From an uncultured Bacteroidales bacterium (GTDB taxonomy: Bacteria; Bacteroidota; Bacteroidia; Bacteroidales; UBA932): 12,267 bases of DNA. The notes under the pieces are model-generated. The model ran no database searches, had not been told where the DNA came from, and was given only the letters and a program-made list of their open reading frames with translations. The position numbers and the translations under genes were made by a program. Where the stretch lies: assembly GCA_946530505.1 (NCBI GenBank), contig CAMNAD010000033.1:1-12267 (forward strand), in the 5' to 3' direction. This document shows positions 1 to 7,035 of the stretch, piece by piece (position 1 is the stretch's first letter; each line of letters begins with the position of its first letter).

Positions 1-74
1 TCCGTCTCCACCTTGGTGCAGGATGCTGCGCCTACCAGGGCGGCAACTGCGAGGATTGTGTAAAGCTTTTTCAT
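1..74 (-). CDS. Fimbrillin-like lipoprotein, N-terminal fragment (gene leaves window)
   Basis: Only the first 24 codons are visible. They encode a lipoprotein signal peptide: a Lys-Lys n-region, a hydrophobic core, and a lipobox ending Ala-Ala-Ser-Cys with the lipidated cysteine at residue 19, followed by Thr-Lys-Val-Glu. The neighbouring complete gene at 112-1185 also has its cysteine at residue 19 and the same Cys-Thr-Lys-Val-Glu after it, so the two are probably tandem paralogues. The start lies only 37 bp after the stop of that gene, and the A-rich leader (minus strand) holds no recognisable promoter, so it is most likely the fourth gene of the minus-strand fimbrial operon. The fold is inferred from the neighbour, since no mature domain is visible. 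Confidence 0.75.
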   Translation of the reverse strand, partial: MKKLYTILAVAALVGAASCTKVET

Positions 75-111
75 TTCTTTTTTGTGTTTTATTTGTTTTA
101 CTTTTTCTATT

Positions 112-1185
112 CTATTCAACCGTTACATTTATGTCTTCTTCGAAGCTCCATTCGCTTTCTACGACAGGGTTCAGCAATATCTCTCTGCCAATAGGGTTGA
201 TTGCGATATTGTAAGTGTATATCTTATTGGGAACCCACTGATTAATAGCTACGTCAGAGGTGTTCTTGATTGTATTCATTGTAATGGTTGCAGGGATGTC
301 AGTCTCTGTGGAGGTATCGGTTCCGTTGCTCTTTGTAGTCACTGAGTAAGTGAGGACCATCTTGATTGCATCCCCAAGGTTTTGGGGGATGAAGCTGCGC
401 TCTGCAAGTATGGTGGTGTAATCCGTGCCGATAACAGTGTTAGAGTTCACGTACTCGATGTCTGCGCTGTCGCTGCCGGCTGCCGTCTTCCACAGGTAGG
501 TGGCGCTTTCGGTGCTGTACCACTGGCGGGTGCCGGTATCGGCAAGGGGAGCGTTGACGAGCTTCATTGTGCCCTGCTGGAAGACTCCCTGGAATTTGGC
601 GTTCTGGAGGGCGACCTCGTATGTGACGTTCGCGATTTCAGGGTCTGTGAGGGTGGTGGCCTTCAAATTGACTTTAACGCGTGCGAGCACATGACGGAAA
701 AGGGTGGGGACACCGGAAGTGTAGTAGGTGGTGCTGTTGGCCTTCTGGATCCAGGCTTCATCGGCGACGAGGATGCGGTCGTTTGCCCCCACTGTGCGGT
801 CGTTGATTTCGAAAGCTGTCTCGGTAACGGTGTCGGGGGTGATGTTGACGCTGCCGTCGTTTGCATACCAGGACACGAAGTTGAGATAGCTCTGGGGATG
901 CTTGGGCCAGTAGTAGTCACGCTCAGGGGCCCAAGTTGCACCATCCCATGAAATAGTGGAAGTGAAGAAGTCGGTGCCCACGGCTGCGCCCTCTGCGTGG
1001 AGGAAGGACTTGCTCTGGAAGTTGTCCAGGCCTTCGGCCGCGCGGTACTCGCTGGCTTTGGTGGTTGCAGCGTAGCTGCCCACGGCGTAGGAGATACGCT
1101 CTGGTGCACCGTTGTTCTCCACCTTGGTGCAAGCTGCGAAGCTCACCAGGGTGACGAAAACTGCTATGTTAAACCACTTTTTCAT
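112..1185 (-). CDS. Fimbrillin family (Mfa_like_1-type) lipoprotein
   Basis: A 357-residue exported lipoprotein, probably a structural or accessory subunit of a type V (FimA/Mfa-like) pilus or a related surface protein. The signal peptide ends Phe-Ala-Ala-Cys (Cys19); Phe at -3 is less usual than Leu or Ala. The mature part is rich in Thr, Asn and aromatic residues, as expected for beta-sandwich fimbrillins. Near the C-terminus (about 321-346) it has the typical ending for this family: a Lys-x-Tyr-Thr-Tyr-Asn-Ile strand, a short loop, then a Pro-Val-Val-x-x-x-Trp segment. It lies 25 bp downstream of the DUF5119 gene, so co-transcription is likely. Family membership is by recognised pattern. 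Whether it is the stalk, anchor or tip subunit cannot be told. Basic residues at about 43-48 (Lys43, Arg48) could be sites for trypsin-like maturation, but that is speculation. Confidence 0.85.
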   Translation of the reverse strand: MKKWFNIAVFVTLVSFAACTKVENNGAPERISYAVGSYAATTKASEYRAAEGLDNFQSKSFLHAEGAAVGTDFFTSTISWDGATWAPERDYYWPKHPQSYLNFVSWYANDGSVNITPDTVTETAFEINDRTVGANDRILVADEAWIQKANSTTYYTSGVPTLFRHVLARVKVNLKATTLTDPEIANVTYEVALQNAKFQGVFQQGTMKLVNAPLADTGTRQWYSTESATYLWKTAAGSDSADIEYVNSNTVIGTDYTTILAERSFIPQNLGDAIKMVLTYSVTTKSNGTDTSTETDIPATITMNTIKNTSDVAINQWVPNKIYTYNIAINPIGREILLNPVVESEWSFEEDINVTVE

Positions 1186-1210
1186 TTATTGTTTTAATAT
1201 TCATTCAATG

Positions 1211-2257
1211 TTACAAAATCATATTTCCTTCTTCTTCCTCCCAATCATCAACCTGAGGCTGGAAACCACCGTTGCCGGGGTTAGGTTTTACACCAGGATC
1301 CGGAATCACGAATGTGTCGTTGATCAGGAGCCAGTGGCGTTCAATTGCATCTTCTGTCTTGAATACAGTATCAAGCGAAGTTGTGTAAGTCACGAGATTG
1401 CCGGCGGTATCGATTACGTTGAAGGTAACGTAAAGGTTGGATGTTACGTCGGGAATCTTTCCGAAAGTATTGAATACTGCACAGAGGACGTCCTTGTTTT
1501 CTCCGGGGAGATTGTCGTCCGTGCTCTTGTAGAGGTCGAAAGCCTCCGATGCAGTAGGATCGTCGGTACGGAGGTTGAGGCCGAACCTGTTCGAAGGCGA
1601 GAGTCCTGAGATGACCGCGGTTGCGGAGGATGCGAACTGCATGCCTTCTACATGTATCTGCAGGTAATATGTGTCGATGATGGTGGTGGCGGTAGTCTTG
1701 ATCACGACCACAGTGTCGTGAGGAGAAACCACAAGATCGTGCTCGCGTGCCACGACAAGATGGTCGGGCTCGTTGAGAATGTTGCCGTATTCATCGGTAT
1801 CCGCCTTTGTGTTACCGAAGAGACGAGCCCTCATCGCAGATGAAATCTCCTGAGTATAAGCAAGAATACTATTCTCGTTGTTTTCGCTGGTGACGAGGGT
1901 GGTAGGAGTGTCGAAGTTGTAAACCAGGAAGTCATAAGTGCCGAAGCTGATGCTGAGGTCGCCGCTGAGCACCTGATTTCCATCCTCATCATAGGACTTG
2001 CTGGAAATGAAGGCCTGGGTAAGGAGGTTCTTGGTGTTGGTATCATACACCATAACGCGCATCATGTCGGTATTGAGACTCGGAACAGGTATTTTCTCGT
2101 TATAAATGTTGGTAGTAACATTTGCAACAGCCTTGACGTTCACTGCAACGCGGATCTTCACCTTCTCCTGCATATCTTCCAGAGGACGGCGGTGGCAGGA
2201 GCAGAGTGCTGCTGCAAGGGTGATGGCCAGAAGTATACGTGATGCTGTCTTATTCAT
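1211..2257 (-). CDS. DUF5119 domain lipoprotein of fimbrial operon
   Basis: A 348-residue predicted lipoprotein: basic n-region, hydrophobic stretch 8-18, and lipobox Leu-Cys-Ser-Cys with Cys21, followed at once by His-Arg-Arg-Pro-Leu-Glu, an N-terminal signature I associate with DUF5119 proteins. In Bacteroidales this family commonly sits between a DUF3575 gene and fimbrillin genes, exactly as here. The role is presumed to be in assembly, anchoring or capping of the surface fibre; the biochemical function is not established. The C-terminal tail (about 320-348) is Pro/Gly/Asn-rich and then strongly acidic. The start is well fixed: the ATG overlaps the last codons of the upstream gene by 8 bp, and a full-length Shine-Dalgarno sequence lies just before it. 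Translational coupling to the DUF3575 gene is therefore likely. Confidence 0.88.
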   Translation of the reverse strand: MNKTASRILLAITLAAALCSCHRRPLEDMQEKVKIRVAVNVKAVANVTTNIYNEKIPVPSLNTDMMRVMVYDTNTKNLLTQAFISSKSYDEDGNQVLSGDLSISFGTYDFLVYNFDTPTTLVTSENNENSILAYTQEISSAMRARLFGNTKADTDEYGNILNEPDHLVVAREHDLVVSPHDTVVVIKTTATTIIDTYYLQIHVEGMQFASSATAVISGLSPSNRFGLNLRTDDPTASEAFDLYKSTDDNLPGENKDVLCAVFNTFGKIPDVTSNLYVTFNVIDTAGNLVTYTTSLDTVFKTEDAIERHWLLINDTFVIPDPGVKPNPGNGGFQPQVDDWEEEEGNMIL

Positions 2258-4232
2258 GGCTCACCTCCTTCTTGCGGGGAACGTTGATAGGAACGACGAG
2301 GCTGATCTTGGCCTTGGTAGGTCCAAAGTACTTGACTTTTCCCACATTGTAAGGATCCCTGATCAGTTTGGAATAATCGTCGGTAGGCATATAGTGACGA
2401 TAGGGAGAATCGAGGTATCCGAGGGAAAGGCTCATCTCGAGATTGACTCTCTTTTTCCTGCCGATAGGCTTGGAATATCCTGCAGTAATGCCTGCAGACC
2501 AGTATTCACCCTGATAGTTGACACTCTTGTCGTACTGGAAGTCGTATTTGCTTGACATTGCATATATGCCACCGAACAGGCCGCGGAGCTTCTCGGTGCC
2601 GTTTACATCCCAAGGTTTGAGCCAGTAGCGACCCTCTAAACCGATCTCCCACATCTGGAAGCAGTACTTGTTACCGGTTTCCCACCAAGGGAAGATATCT
2701 TCTGCCATGACGGACCAGCGCCTGCCGATAGGAACCTCCACCTCGAAGTTGAGTGCTGTGACAGCGTCATAAAGAAGGTTGGTCTTGACCGCGGCGATTG
2801 TCTTCCAGGGGCGGATCTCAGCAGTCCCGGTCTTGGTGCCGGTGGAAGAAGATACAGCGGTATCGAGGCCGGCAGTATCTGCAGGAGCTGTTGCAGCAGT
2901 ATCTGCAGGAGCTGTTGCGGCAGTATCGGCAGGTTCAACTGCGGGAACGACCGGCAGGACAGGGATAACTACCGTTGTATCAGTGAGATGCATGGTAGTA
3001 TCCGTCACAGCGACAGTCTCGTCGTCGACCTTGATGTCGCCCTGACCTTCAATTGCAGGTACAACAGTATTGTCTGCCGGCGCCTCGTTCATGCTGACAT
3101 TGATACGCGCATAACGAAGTGAAGGGAAAATGTCCTCGAACAGGTGTTTCCACTCAGGGAGAGCACGCAGTTTCGCCTCTCTGGCATCAGCCTCGGCATT
3201 GGAAACGATGATGGAGAGTAATTTGCTTCGGGATGCATCCGAGAGAGAAGGATCGCTCTCTACAGCGGCCTTGAGTTCGTCCCAGGCTTCACCGGCAGAA
3301 CGTACTGAAATTTTTCCTGAAAGCTCAGGATAAGAGGATACGATATAATCGCGAAGGGCCTGGCCACGCTGGATGGAAAGGCGGTCGTTGATCGCCAGAG
3401 GACCTTCGGGAGATGCGGAAGAAACTATATTGATGGCAGCGACATCATCGACAGACTTGCCCTCCAGCATGGATGCGATGGCGGCAAGGACTGCGCGGTT
3501 GCTGTAAGAACCGCTGTCGATGGTAGAGGAACGGAGGGCGAAAATGACATCTGCCCACAAATTGCGCGCAGATGCATAGTCGTGCTGCTGAGCGGCGTTG
3601 GAAGATGCGACAATTTCTGCCTCCGATGCGACAATTTCTTTAGGATTTGTAATCTCAGAAGCCGCTGCAAGTCGTATTTCAGCAAAACGAAGCGTGCGGA
3701 AATAATTGGCATAAAGAGCATTATACTCAGGCATTGCCTTGAGTGCAGCCTCCTTTGCATCGGCAGCTTTGTCAGAATCGATGATGGCAAGGACGTTAGA
3801 ACGGACTACTGAAGAAAGGCGGGAATCCGATTCAACCTTGACACGCAGGTCATCCCAGGATTCACCACTTGGAGCGATGGATATCCTGCCGTTCAACTGG
3901 GGATACCTGGCAACGATCCAACTGCGAAGCGACTCGGCGCGGCGGCGGGCGAGACGGGAATTGTAATCGAAGTTGCCTTCAGGAGAAGAGAAGGTGACGA
4001 TCTCAAAGTCCCGGGCGTTGCCACCGGCAATTGCAGCATCGAGCTTTGCGAACTCCTGGCCGTTGGAAAGATAGTTGCTTATGACGGCAGCGTCATCAAA
4101 CTTGTAGTAGATACGCAAGGCGGACTCCTGCGCGCGTATAAAAAAAGAAGCGACAAACATAGCAACGACCGAAAGGACGAGCTTGAGGGCCGTCCCGCAG
4201 ACATTGTTGGAAATGTTCATCATTCTTGTCAT
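2250..4232 (-). CDS. Secreted protein: two OmpA-like modules, linker, DUF3575
   Basis: A 660-residue protein from the ATG at 4232. Nearby in-frame ATGs at 4223 and 4220 are equally plausible; an upstream ATG at 4322 would bury the signal peptide and lies almost at the predicted transcript start. A signal peptide (hydrophobic 17-32) probably ends at Ile-Arg-Ala (34). Two related modules follow, about 74-190 and 264-380. Each has a Ser-Pro-Glu-Gly motif, an Asn-x-x-Leu...Arg helix resembling the OmpA peptidoglycan-binding region, a Gly-Glu-x-Trp-Asp motif, and a final Leu-Arg-x-x-x-Ile strand. A Pro/Ala/Thr/Asp-rich linker (about 385-470) carries short tandem repeats. The C-terminal 180 residues match DUF3575, opening Ala-Val-Lys-Thr-Asn-Leu-Leu-Tyr-Asp and rich in Trp/Tyr, with the look of an outer-membrane barrel. 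It heads the fimbrial operon. An outer-membrane/periplasmic scaffold for pilus assembly is a reasonable inference, not a known function. Confidence 0.9.
   Translation of the reverse strand: MTRMMNISNNVCGTALKLVLSVVAMFVASFFIRAQESALRIYYKFDDAAVISNYLSNGQEFAKLDAAIAGGNARDFEIVTFSSPEGNFDYNSRLARRRAESLRSWIVARYPQLNGRISIAPSGESWDDLRVKVESDSRLSSVVRSNVLAIIDSDKAADAKEAALKAMPEYNALYANYFRTLRFAEIRLAAASEITNPKEIVASEAEIVASSNAAQQHDYASARNLWADVIFALRSSTIDSGSYSNRAVLAAIASMLEGKSVDDVAAINIVSSASPEGPLAINDRLSIQRGQALRDYIVSSYPELSGKISVRSAGEAWDELKAAVESDPSLSDASRSKLLSIIVSNAEADAREAKLRALPEWKHLFEDIFPSLRYARINVSMNEAPADNTVVPAIEGQGDIKVDDETVAVTDTTMHLTDTTVVIPVLPVVPAVEPADTAATAPADTAATAPADTAGLDTAVSSSTGTKTGTAEIRPWKTIAAVKTNLLYDAVTALNFEVEVPIGRRWSVMAEDIFPWWETGNKYCFQMWEIGLEGRYWLKPWDVNGTEKLRGLFGGIYAMSSKYDFQYDKSVNYQGEYWSAGITAGYSKPIGRKKRVNLEMSLSLGYLDSPYRHYMPTDDYSKLIRDPYNVGKVKYFGPTKAKISLVVPINVPRKKEVSHE
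2261..2270 (-). promoter_or_regulatory. Strong Shine-Dalgarno sequence for the DUF5119 gene
   Basis: On the minus strand the sequence reads AAGGAGGTGA, three bases before the ATG at 2257, with six bases between the AGGAGG core and the ATG. It lies inside the last codons (Lys-Lys-Glu-Val-Ser) of the DUF3575 gene. Bacteroidota rarely use Shine-Dalgarno pairing, so a near-complete anti-16S match at an overlapping start stands out and supports this ATG. It may be partly chance, since Lys-Lys-Glu-Val codons give this sequence. Confidence 0.6.
2872..2934 (-). repeat. 24-bp in-frame tandem repeat in the DUF3575-protein linker
   Basis: Two near-identical 24-bp units (2872-2895 and 2896-2919) and a partial third (2920-2934) encode repeated Pro-Ala-Asp-Thr-Ala-Ala-Thr-Ala in the linker between the OmpA-like part and DUF3575. 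As the unit is eight codons, copy-number change would lengthen or shorten the linker without breaking the frame. Confidence 0.85.
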
Positions 4233-4342
4233 GTAAAAGTAGATGCTTGCTAACCTAACTTCGTTGCTTTTAAAAGTGGAAAGTTTCAAATAAGCCAAAC
4301 ACAAGCAAAAGTGTAATAACACTACTTAATCGTTTCCAAGTG

Positions 4343-4374
4343 CAAAGATAATACAAAATTTTTTATTATCCAAC
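4343..4374 (-). promoter_or_regulatory. Bacteroidetes-type promoter of the minus-strand fimbrial operon
   Basis: Read on the minus strand, TATCTTTG (4350-4343) fits the -7 consensus TAnnTTTG. GTTG (4374-4371) lies 20 bp upstream at the -33 position, a three-of-four match to TTTG. Initiation would fall near 4336, giving a leader of about 100 nt before the ATG at 4232. That leader contains a small inverted repeat, AGTGT/ACACT (4310-4323). The site is predicted from sequence only. Confidence 0.65.
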
Positions 4375-4424
4375 AATTTTTACAATTATTTTCAAAAATT
4401 ATTTTGATTTCATAAAAAGAAGCA

Positions 4425-4433
4425 CCCCCCCCC
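4425..4433. repeat. Homopolymer tract of nine C
   Basis: Nine consecutive C residues stand in a strongly AT-rich intergenic region, about 50 bp beyond the -33 element of the minus-strand promoter and about 160 bp upstream of the plus-strand one. Such tracts can change length by slippage, but no effect on either promoter can be shown from sequence. Confidence 0.9.
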
Positions 4434-4451
4434 AATTTTTAAACATATACC

Positions 4452-4468
4452 TTATATATAATATATAA
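4452..4468. repeat. Perfect AT palindrome
   Basis: TTATATAT, one central A, then ATATATAA: a perfect 8-bp inverted repeat with a one-base centre, roughly midway between the two divergent promoters. It could be a binding site or an easily melted element. It lies in AT-rich DNA, where such palindromes also arise by chance. Confidence 0.5.
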
Positions 4469-4593
4469 AAAGGCATTATATTGCTCTCGGATTGCGGATT
4501 CAATAACACAACTCCAATTAACTGCCTGATACAGAGTGTCGAGGATACGATTTTTTGAATTCTTGATAATTTTTCAACTTTTAACAAAAAAGT

Positions 4594-4624
4594 TTTGGAT
4601 TTATAAAAAATATGATTATCTTTG
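4594..4624 (+). promoter_or_regulatory. Bacteroidetes-type promoter of the fimbrillin/AraC/receiver operon
   Basis: TTTG at 4594-4597 and TATCTTTG at 4617-4624 are separated by 19 bp, an exact fit to the Bacteroides TTTG-N19-21-TAnnTTTG promoter. Initiation would be near 4631, about 33 nt before the ATG at 4664. An inverted repeat, AACTTTT/AAAAGTT (4576-4582 and 4588-4594), touches the -33 element and could be an operator. Confidence 0.8.
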
Positions 4625-4631
4625 CATCAGA

Positions 4632-4651
4632 GATAGTAATTATATACTATC
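4632..4651 (+). promoter_or_regulatory. Inverted repeat at the 5' end of the operon leader
   Basis: GATAGTA (4632-4638) and TACTATC (4645-4651) are perfect 7-bp arms around a 6-base centre. They start right at the predicted transcript start and end 12 bp before the ATG at 4664. It could be an operator for a regulator or a 5' RNA hairpin; sequence alone cannot decide. Confidence 0.55.
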
Positions 4652-4663
4652 CGGCAATGAGTT

Positions 4664-5752
4664 ATGAAAAAGATCAAGACAATAGCACTTTCCGGATTAT
4701 CCGTCTTAGCCATTGCGGCTTCGTGTTCTAAAATAGACGATGTCCCCTCAATAGAGGAAATAGGCGCAAACAAATCGAAGATTGATTTCGACATCATGGT
4801 TACGCGAGAGGGGAAAGTTGTTGAAAAGTCACGTTCAGGAATTATGACCAAAGCCGCTTTTGATGATGCGGATAAAATTGCAACCATGAATTCCGATATT
4901 CCTCTCGGACTCATAGGTATCGACTACGAGAACGGGCGGCTGGTTCTGGACAATGCTTCAGTGAAAAGCGACGGCAGCGGTTACAGCGGAATGTTCGACA
5001 ATTATCTCTGGTCTTCTTCCAACAAGATCAGCTTCAGTGCTTATTATCCTCACGTAGAGTCTGTCAATTACGGTGATAATCTTGAGAACTACTCCATCCC
5101 CTACTCCGTAAGCGAGACAGAAGCCGGTCCGCTGGTATCAAAAACTGTAGAAAAAGCTATTAACCAATTGAATATGATACCATTAGTGTTTCAGCACATT
5201 ACTAATGATATAGGTTACAAAATCTGTGATATCACTCCTGACGAGACTCTTCAAGGCCTCATTCACCTGCGCAAGATGACAGCTGTGAATGTCGCACAGG
5301 CCGGTGTTTACGTAAACGATGTCCTTAATAACAGCGGCACCTGGCACAAGCAGGCATATTACAGGAAGATTGTCATCTTCGACGGAGATGCCAAGGTAGG
5401 TGTCGGATCGAATGAGGAAAAGTTCGTCGGATACGACACTCTGGTAGACCATATGGTCGACAGCCATCGTTACTACTCCATCCCGGACGACATCGAGATT
5501 GGCAAACAGTATGTTGAAGTAGTTTTCGACGTCGATGGATTTACCCACAACGGTTTCTACTATGAGCCCCTTAAGAACCAGGTTCACAAGTATATGCTCT
5601 ACGGTTTGCTGCCGGACAACACTTTCGTCTACGGAAAGCAGTACACCTTCCATATCGGCATCGATCTCAGTTCAATATACCGACAGATTACTTTTGCCCC
5701 GGCAATAGGCGACTGGGAGACAACTATCTACGAAAATAACGACGATTTCTGA
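4664..5752 (+). CDS. Fimbrillin family (Mfa_like_1-type) lipoprotein
   Basis: A 362-residue exported lipoprotein and first gene of the plus-strand operon. The signal peptide has a Lys-Lys-Ile-Lys n-region and a lipobox ending Ile-Ala-Ala-Ser-Cys (Cys21). The mature part looks like a fimbrillin beta-sandwich. Its C-terminal region (about 325-352) has the family pattern Lys-Gln-Tyr-Thr-Phe-His-Ile, a short loop, then a Phe-Ala-Pro-Ala-Ile-x-x-Trp ending. A basic stretch at about 48-64 (Arg-Glu-Gly-Lys ... Lys-Ser-Arg-Ser) precedes a Met-Thr-Lys-Ala segment and would be the natural place for trypsin-like removal of a propeptide, as known for FimA-type pilins; this is inference. Its stop overlaps the start of the membrane AraC regulator by one base (TGATG). 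The pairing suggests that it may be the sensed or sensing surface component and not bulk pilin. Confidence 0.85.
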   Translation: MKKIKTIALSGLSVLAIAASCSKIDDVPSIEEIGANKSKIDFDIMVTREGKVVEKSRSGIMTKAAFDDADKIATMNSDIPLGLIGIDYENGRLVLDNASVKSDGSGYSGMFDNYLWSSSNKISFSAYYPHVESVNYGDNLENYSIPYSVSETEAGPLVSKTVEKAINQLNMIPLVFQHITNDIGYKICDITPDETLQGLIHLRKMTAVNVAQAGVYVNDVLNNSGTWHKQAYYRKIVIFDGDAKVGVGSNEEKFVGYDTLVDHMVDSHRYYSIPDDIEIGKQYVEVVFDVDGFTHNGFYYEPLKNQVHKYMLYGLLPDNTFVYGKQYTFHIGIDLSSIYRQITFAPAIGDWETTIYENNDDF

Positions 5753-7035
5753 TGATTTCACTGTACTTCTTCACGTCGGTAGCAGCTTGCCTGTTCTGGG
5801 TGCTCATCCATCTGATGGTAGCATCCAGGACAGATACTTTCCACCTGTTTATTGCTCTGTTTACCGCGTGTGGATTGTATATATATTCGGAAGCCTGCCA
5901 CGTAGTTTTGGAAAGCGGTTCCTCGATGGATACCATAGCCACCATCACCGGAATGCTGGCCGGTCCAAGTGTCATTCCACTGCTGATCACATACTTGCGC
6001 AGATTGATGCACTCCCCGCGGAGCCATCCGATAACGGTGATGTGGGTAGTCATCCCGGCAGCATTGTTCACTGCCGGGACTGTTCTGTCTTTACTGAACA
6101 GCAAGGAAGCCGATGAATTGTTCCATACAATCACGGTTGACATTTATAATATGATACTTGCCATAGAACTTGTTATTCTGCTGGGATTCATTGTGGCCAT
6201 GCTGAGGCAGAGGAGACTTTTGATAGGCACGCTGATCAAGTTCTTCCGAGGACAGAAAATAAGCCTTGCACGCCTTCAGATGTCCGTTGCAATGATTCCA
6301 ATGGGCGTCATGGCGGTAAGAATAGGTTTCGGATACAACCTTTATGCGCTGGATTTATGGATTCAGATAACAACTGCCACGCTACTGCTGTTTTCCGCCT
6401 TGCTTTTCGGGCTGAACGCATTGTTCGGATCCAAGGTCAACGTCAGCTGGAGGGATTACCGCCTGCTCATCCGCTACAACTACGGAAAAGAAAACAAAGA
6501 CGCAGTTGTAGAAGCAATGCTGAACGACCTGCTGGACGAGGCTGAAGAAGAAGCGCTTAAACGTATTCAGGAGAGAATCGGGGAGAATCTCCACATAGAA
6601 GAATGGCGTGCAGCTTCACAAGATGAGAATGCGTCGCCACAGATGGCGAACAACATCTTCACTGCAGTGTCCGATTCCTGGGACGAAAACAGTCTTATTT
6701 CGCGCTTCCAACACCTTATGATGGATGAACATATGTTCCTGCATCCCAGACTAACCCTGGACGACGTGGCAGACAGGCTGAATTCCAACAAGACCTACGT
6801 GTCGAAGCTGGTAAACAATACCTACAATCTGGGCTTCCCGGAACTCATTAATACTCTGCGTATTGACTATGCAGAGCAGTATATACTCTCCCACCGCGAA
6901 GCAAAACAGGATGAAATTGCACGGTCCTGCGGATTCCTCAGTGCATCTTCGTTCAATACGACCTTCAAGAAGGTTACAGGAATGACTCCAAAGGTGTGGA
7001 TAGCTTCGATGGAGAGGCAAAAAGTAAAAGAATAA
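5752..7035 (+). CDS. Seven-helix membrane protein with C-terminal AraC-type DNA-binding domain
   Basis: A 427-residue protein. The first 228 residues hold about seven hydrophobic segments (near 3-23, 28-48, 60-83, 93-114, 126-151, 174-194, 201-225), consistent with an integral inner-membrane sensor part. A charged, partly helical cytoplasmic linker follows (about 230-325). Residues 330-420 match an AraC/XylS DNA-binding domain with two helix-turn-helix units: Leu-Thr-Leu-Asp-Asp-Val-Ala...Asn-Lys-Thr-Tyr-Val-Ser-Lys (335-352) and Glu-Ile-Ala-x-x-Cys-Gly-Phe...Ser-Ser-Phe-Asn-Thr-x-Phe-Lys-Lys...Gly-Met-Thr-Pro (388-413). Membrane-bound AraC-type regulators are common in Bacteroidota. The start overlaps the fimbrillin stop by one base and the stop overlaps the receiver start by one base, so all three are probably translationally coupled. 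Likely targets are the two divergent promoters next to its operon; this is inferred from position. Confidence 0.92.
   Translation: MISLYFFTSVAACLFWVLIHLMVASRTDTFHLFIALFTACGLYIYSEACHVVLESGSSMDTIATITGMLAGPSVIPLLITYLRRLMHSPRSHPITVMWVVIPAALFTAGTVLSLLNSKEADELFHTITVDIYNMILAIELVILLGFIVAMLRQRRLLIGTLIKFFRGQKISLARLQMSVAMIPMGVMAVRIGFGYNLYALDLWIQITTATLLLFSALLFGLNALFGSKVNVSWRDYRLLIRYNYGKENKDAVVEAMLNDLLDEAEEEALKRIQERIGENLHIEEWRAASQDENASPQMANNIFTAVSDSWDENSLISRFQHLMMDEHMFLHPRLTLDDVADRLNSNKTYVSKLVNNTYNLGFPELINTLRIDYAEQYILSHREAKQDEIARSCGFLSASSFNTTFKKVTGMTPKVWIASMERQKVKE

Larger units (their letters stand above)
4233..4663. other. Divergent intergenic region between the two fimbrial operons
   Basis: This 431-bp stretch is very AT-rich except for about 4485-4555, which is nearer the base composition of genes. 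It holds two opposing promoters with the same TATCTTTG -7 box, a run of nine C, a perfect AT palindrome, and inverted repeats near the plus-strand promoter. A 62-codon reading frame at 4399-4587 (minus) has no family resemblance and overlaps the low-complexity sequence, so I do not call it a gene. I looked for long inverted repeats that would bound an invertible promoter and saw none within this region. Confidence 0.8.

Noticed and set aside
382..951. 189-codon plus-strand reading frame
   Set aside because: It lies fully antisense to the fimbrillin gene, has no signal or family pattern, and has a composition typical of a shadow frame.
2872..2934. CRISPR-like repeat array
   Set aside because: The units are contiguous in-frame coding repeats without spacers. 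No CRISPR array was seen anywhere in the window.
4399..4587. 62-codon minus-strand reading frame in the divergent intergenic region
   Set aside because: It spans the C9 tract and AT palindrome, has no recognisable pattern, and would conflict with the plus-strand promoter region.
4351..4663. Invertible promoter (DNA-inversion phase switch)
   Set aside because: This mechanism is common for Bacteroidales surface loci, but I found no long inverted repeats flanking either promoter and no invertase gene in the window.
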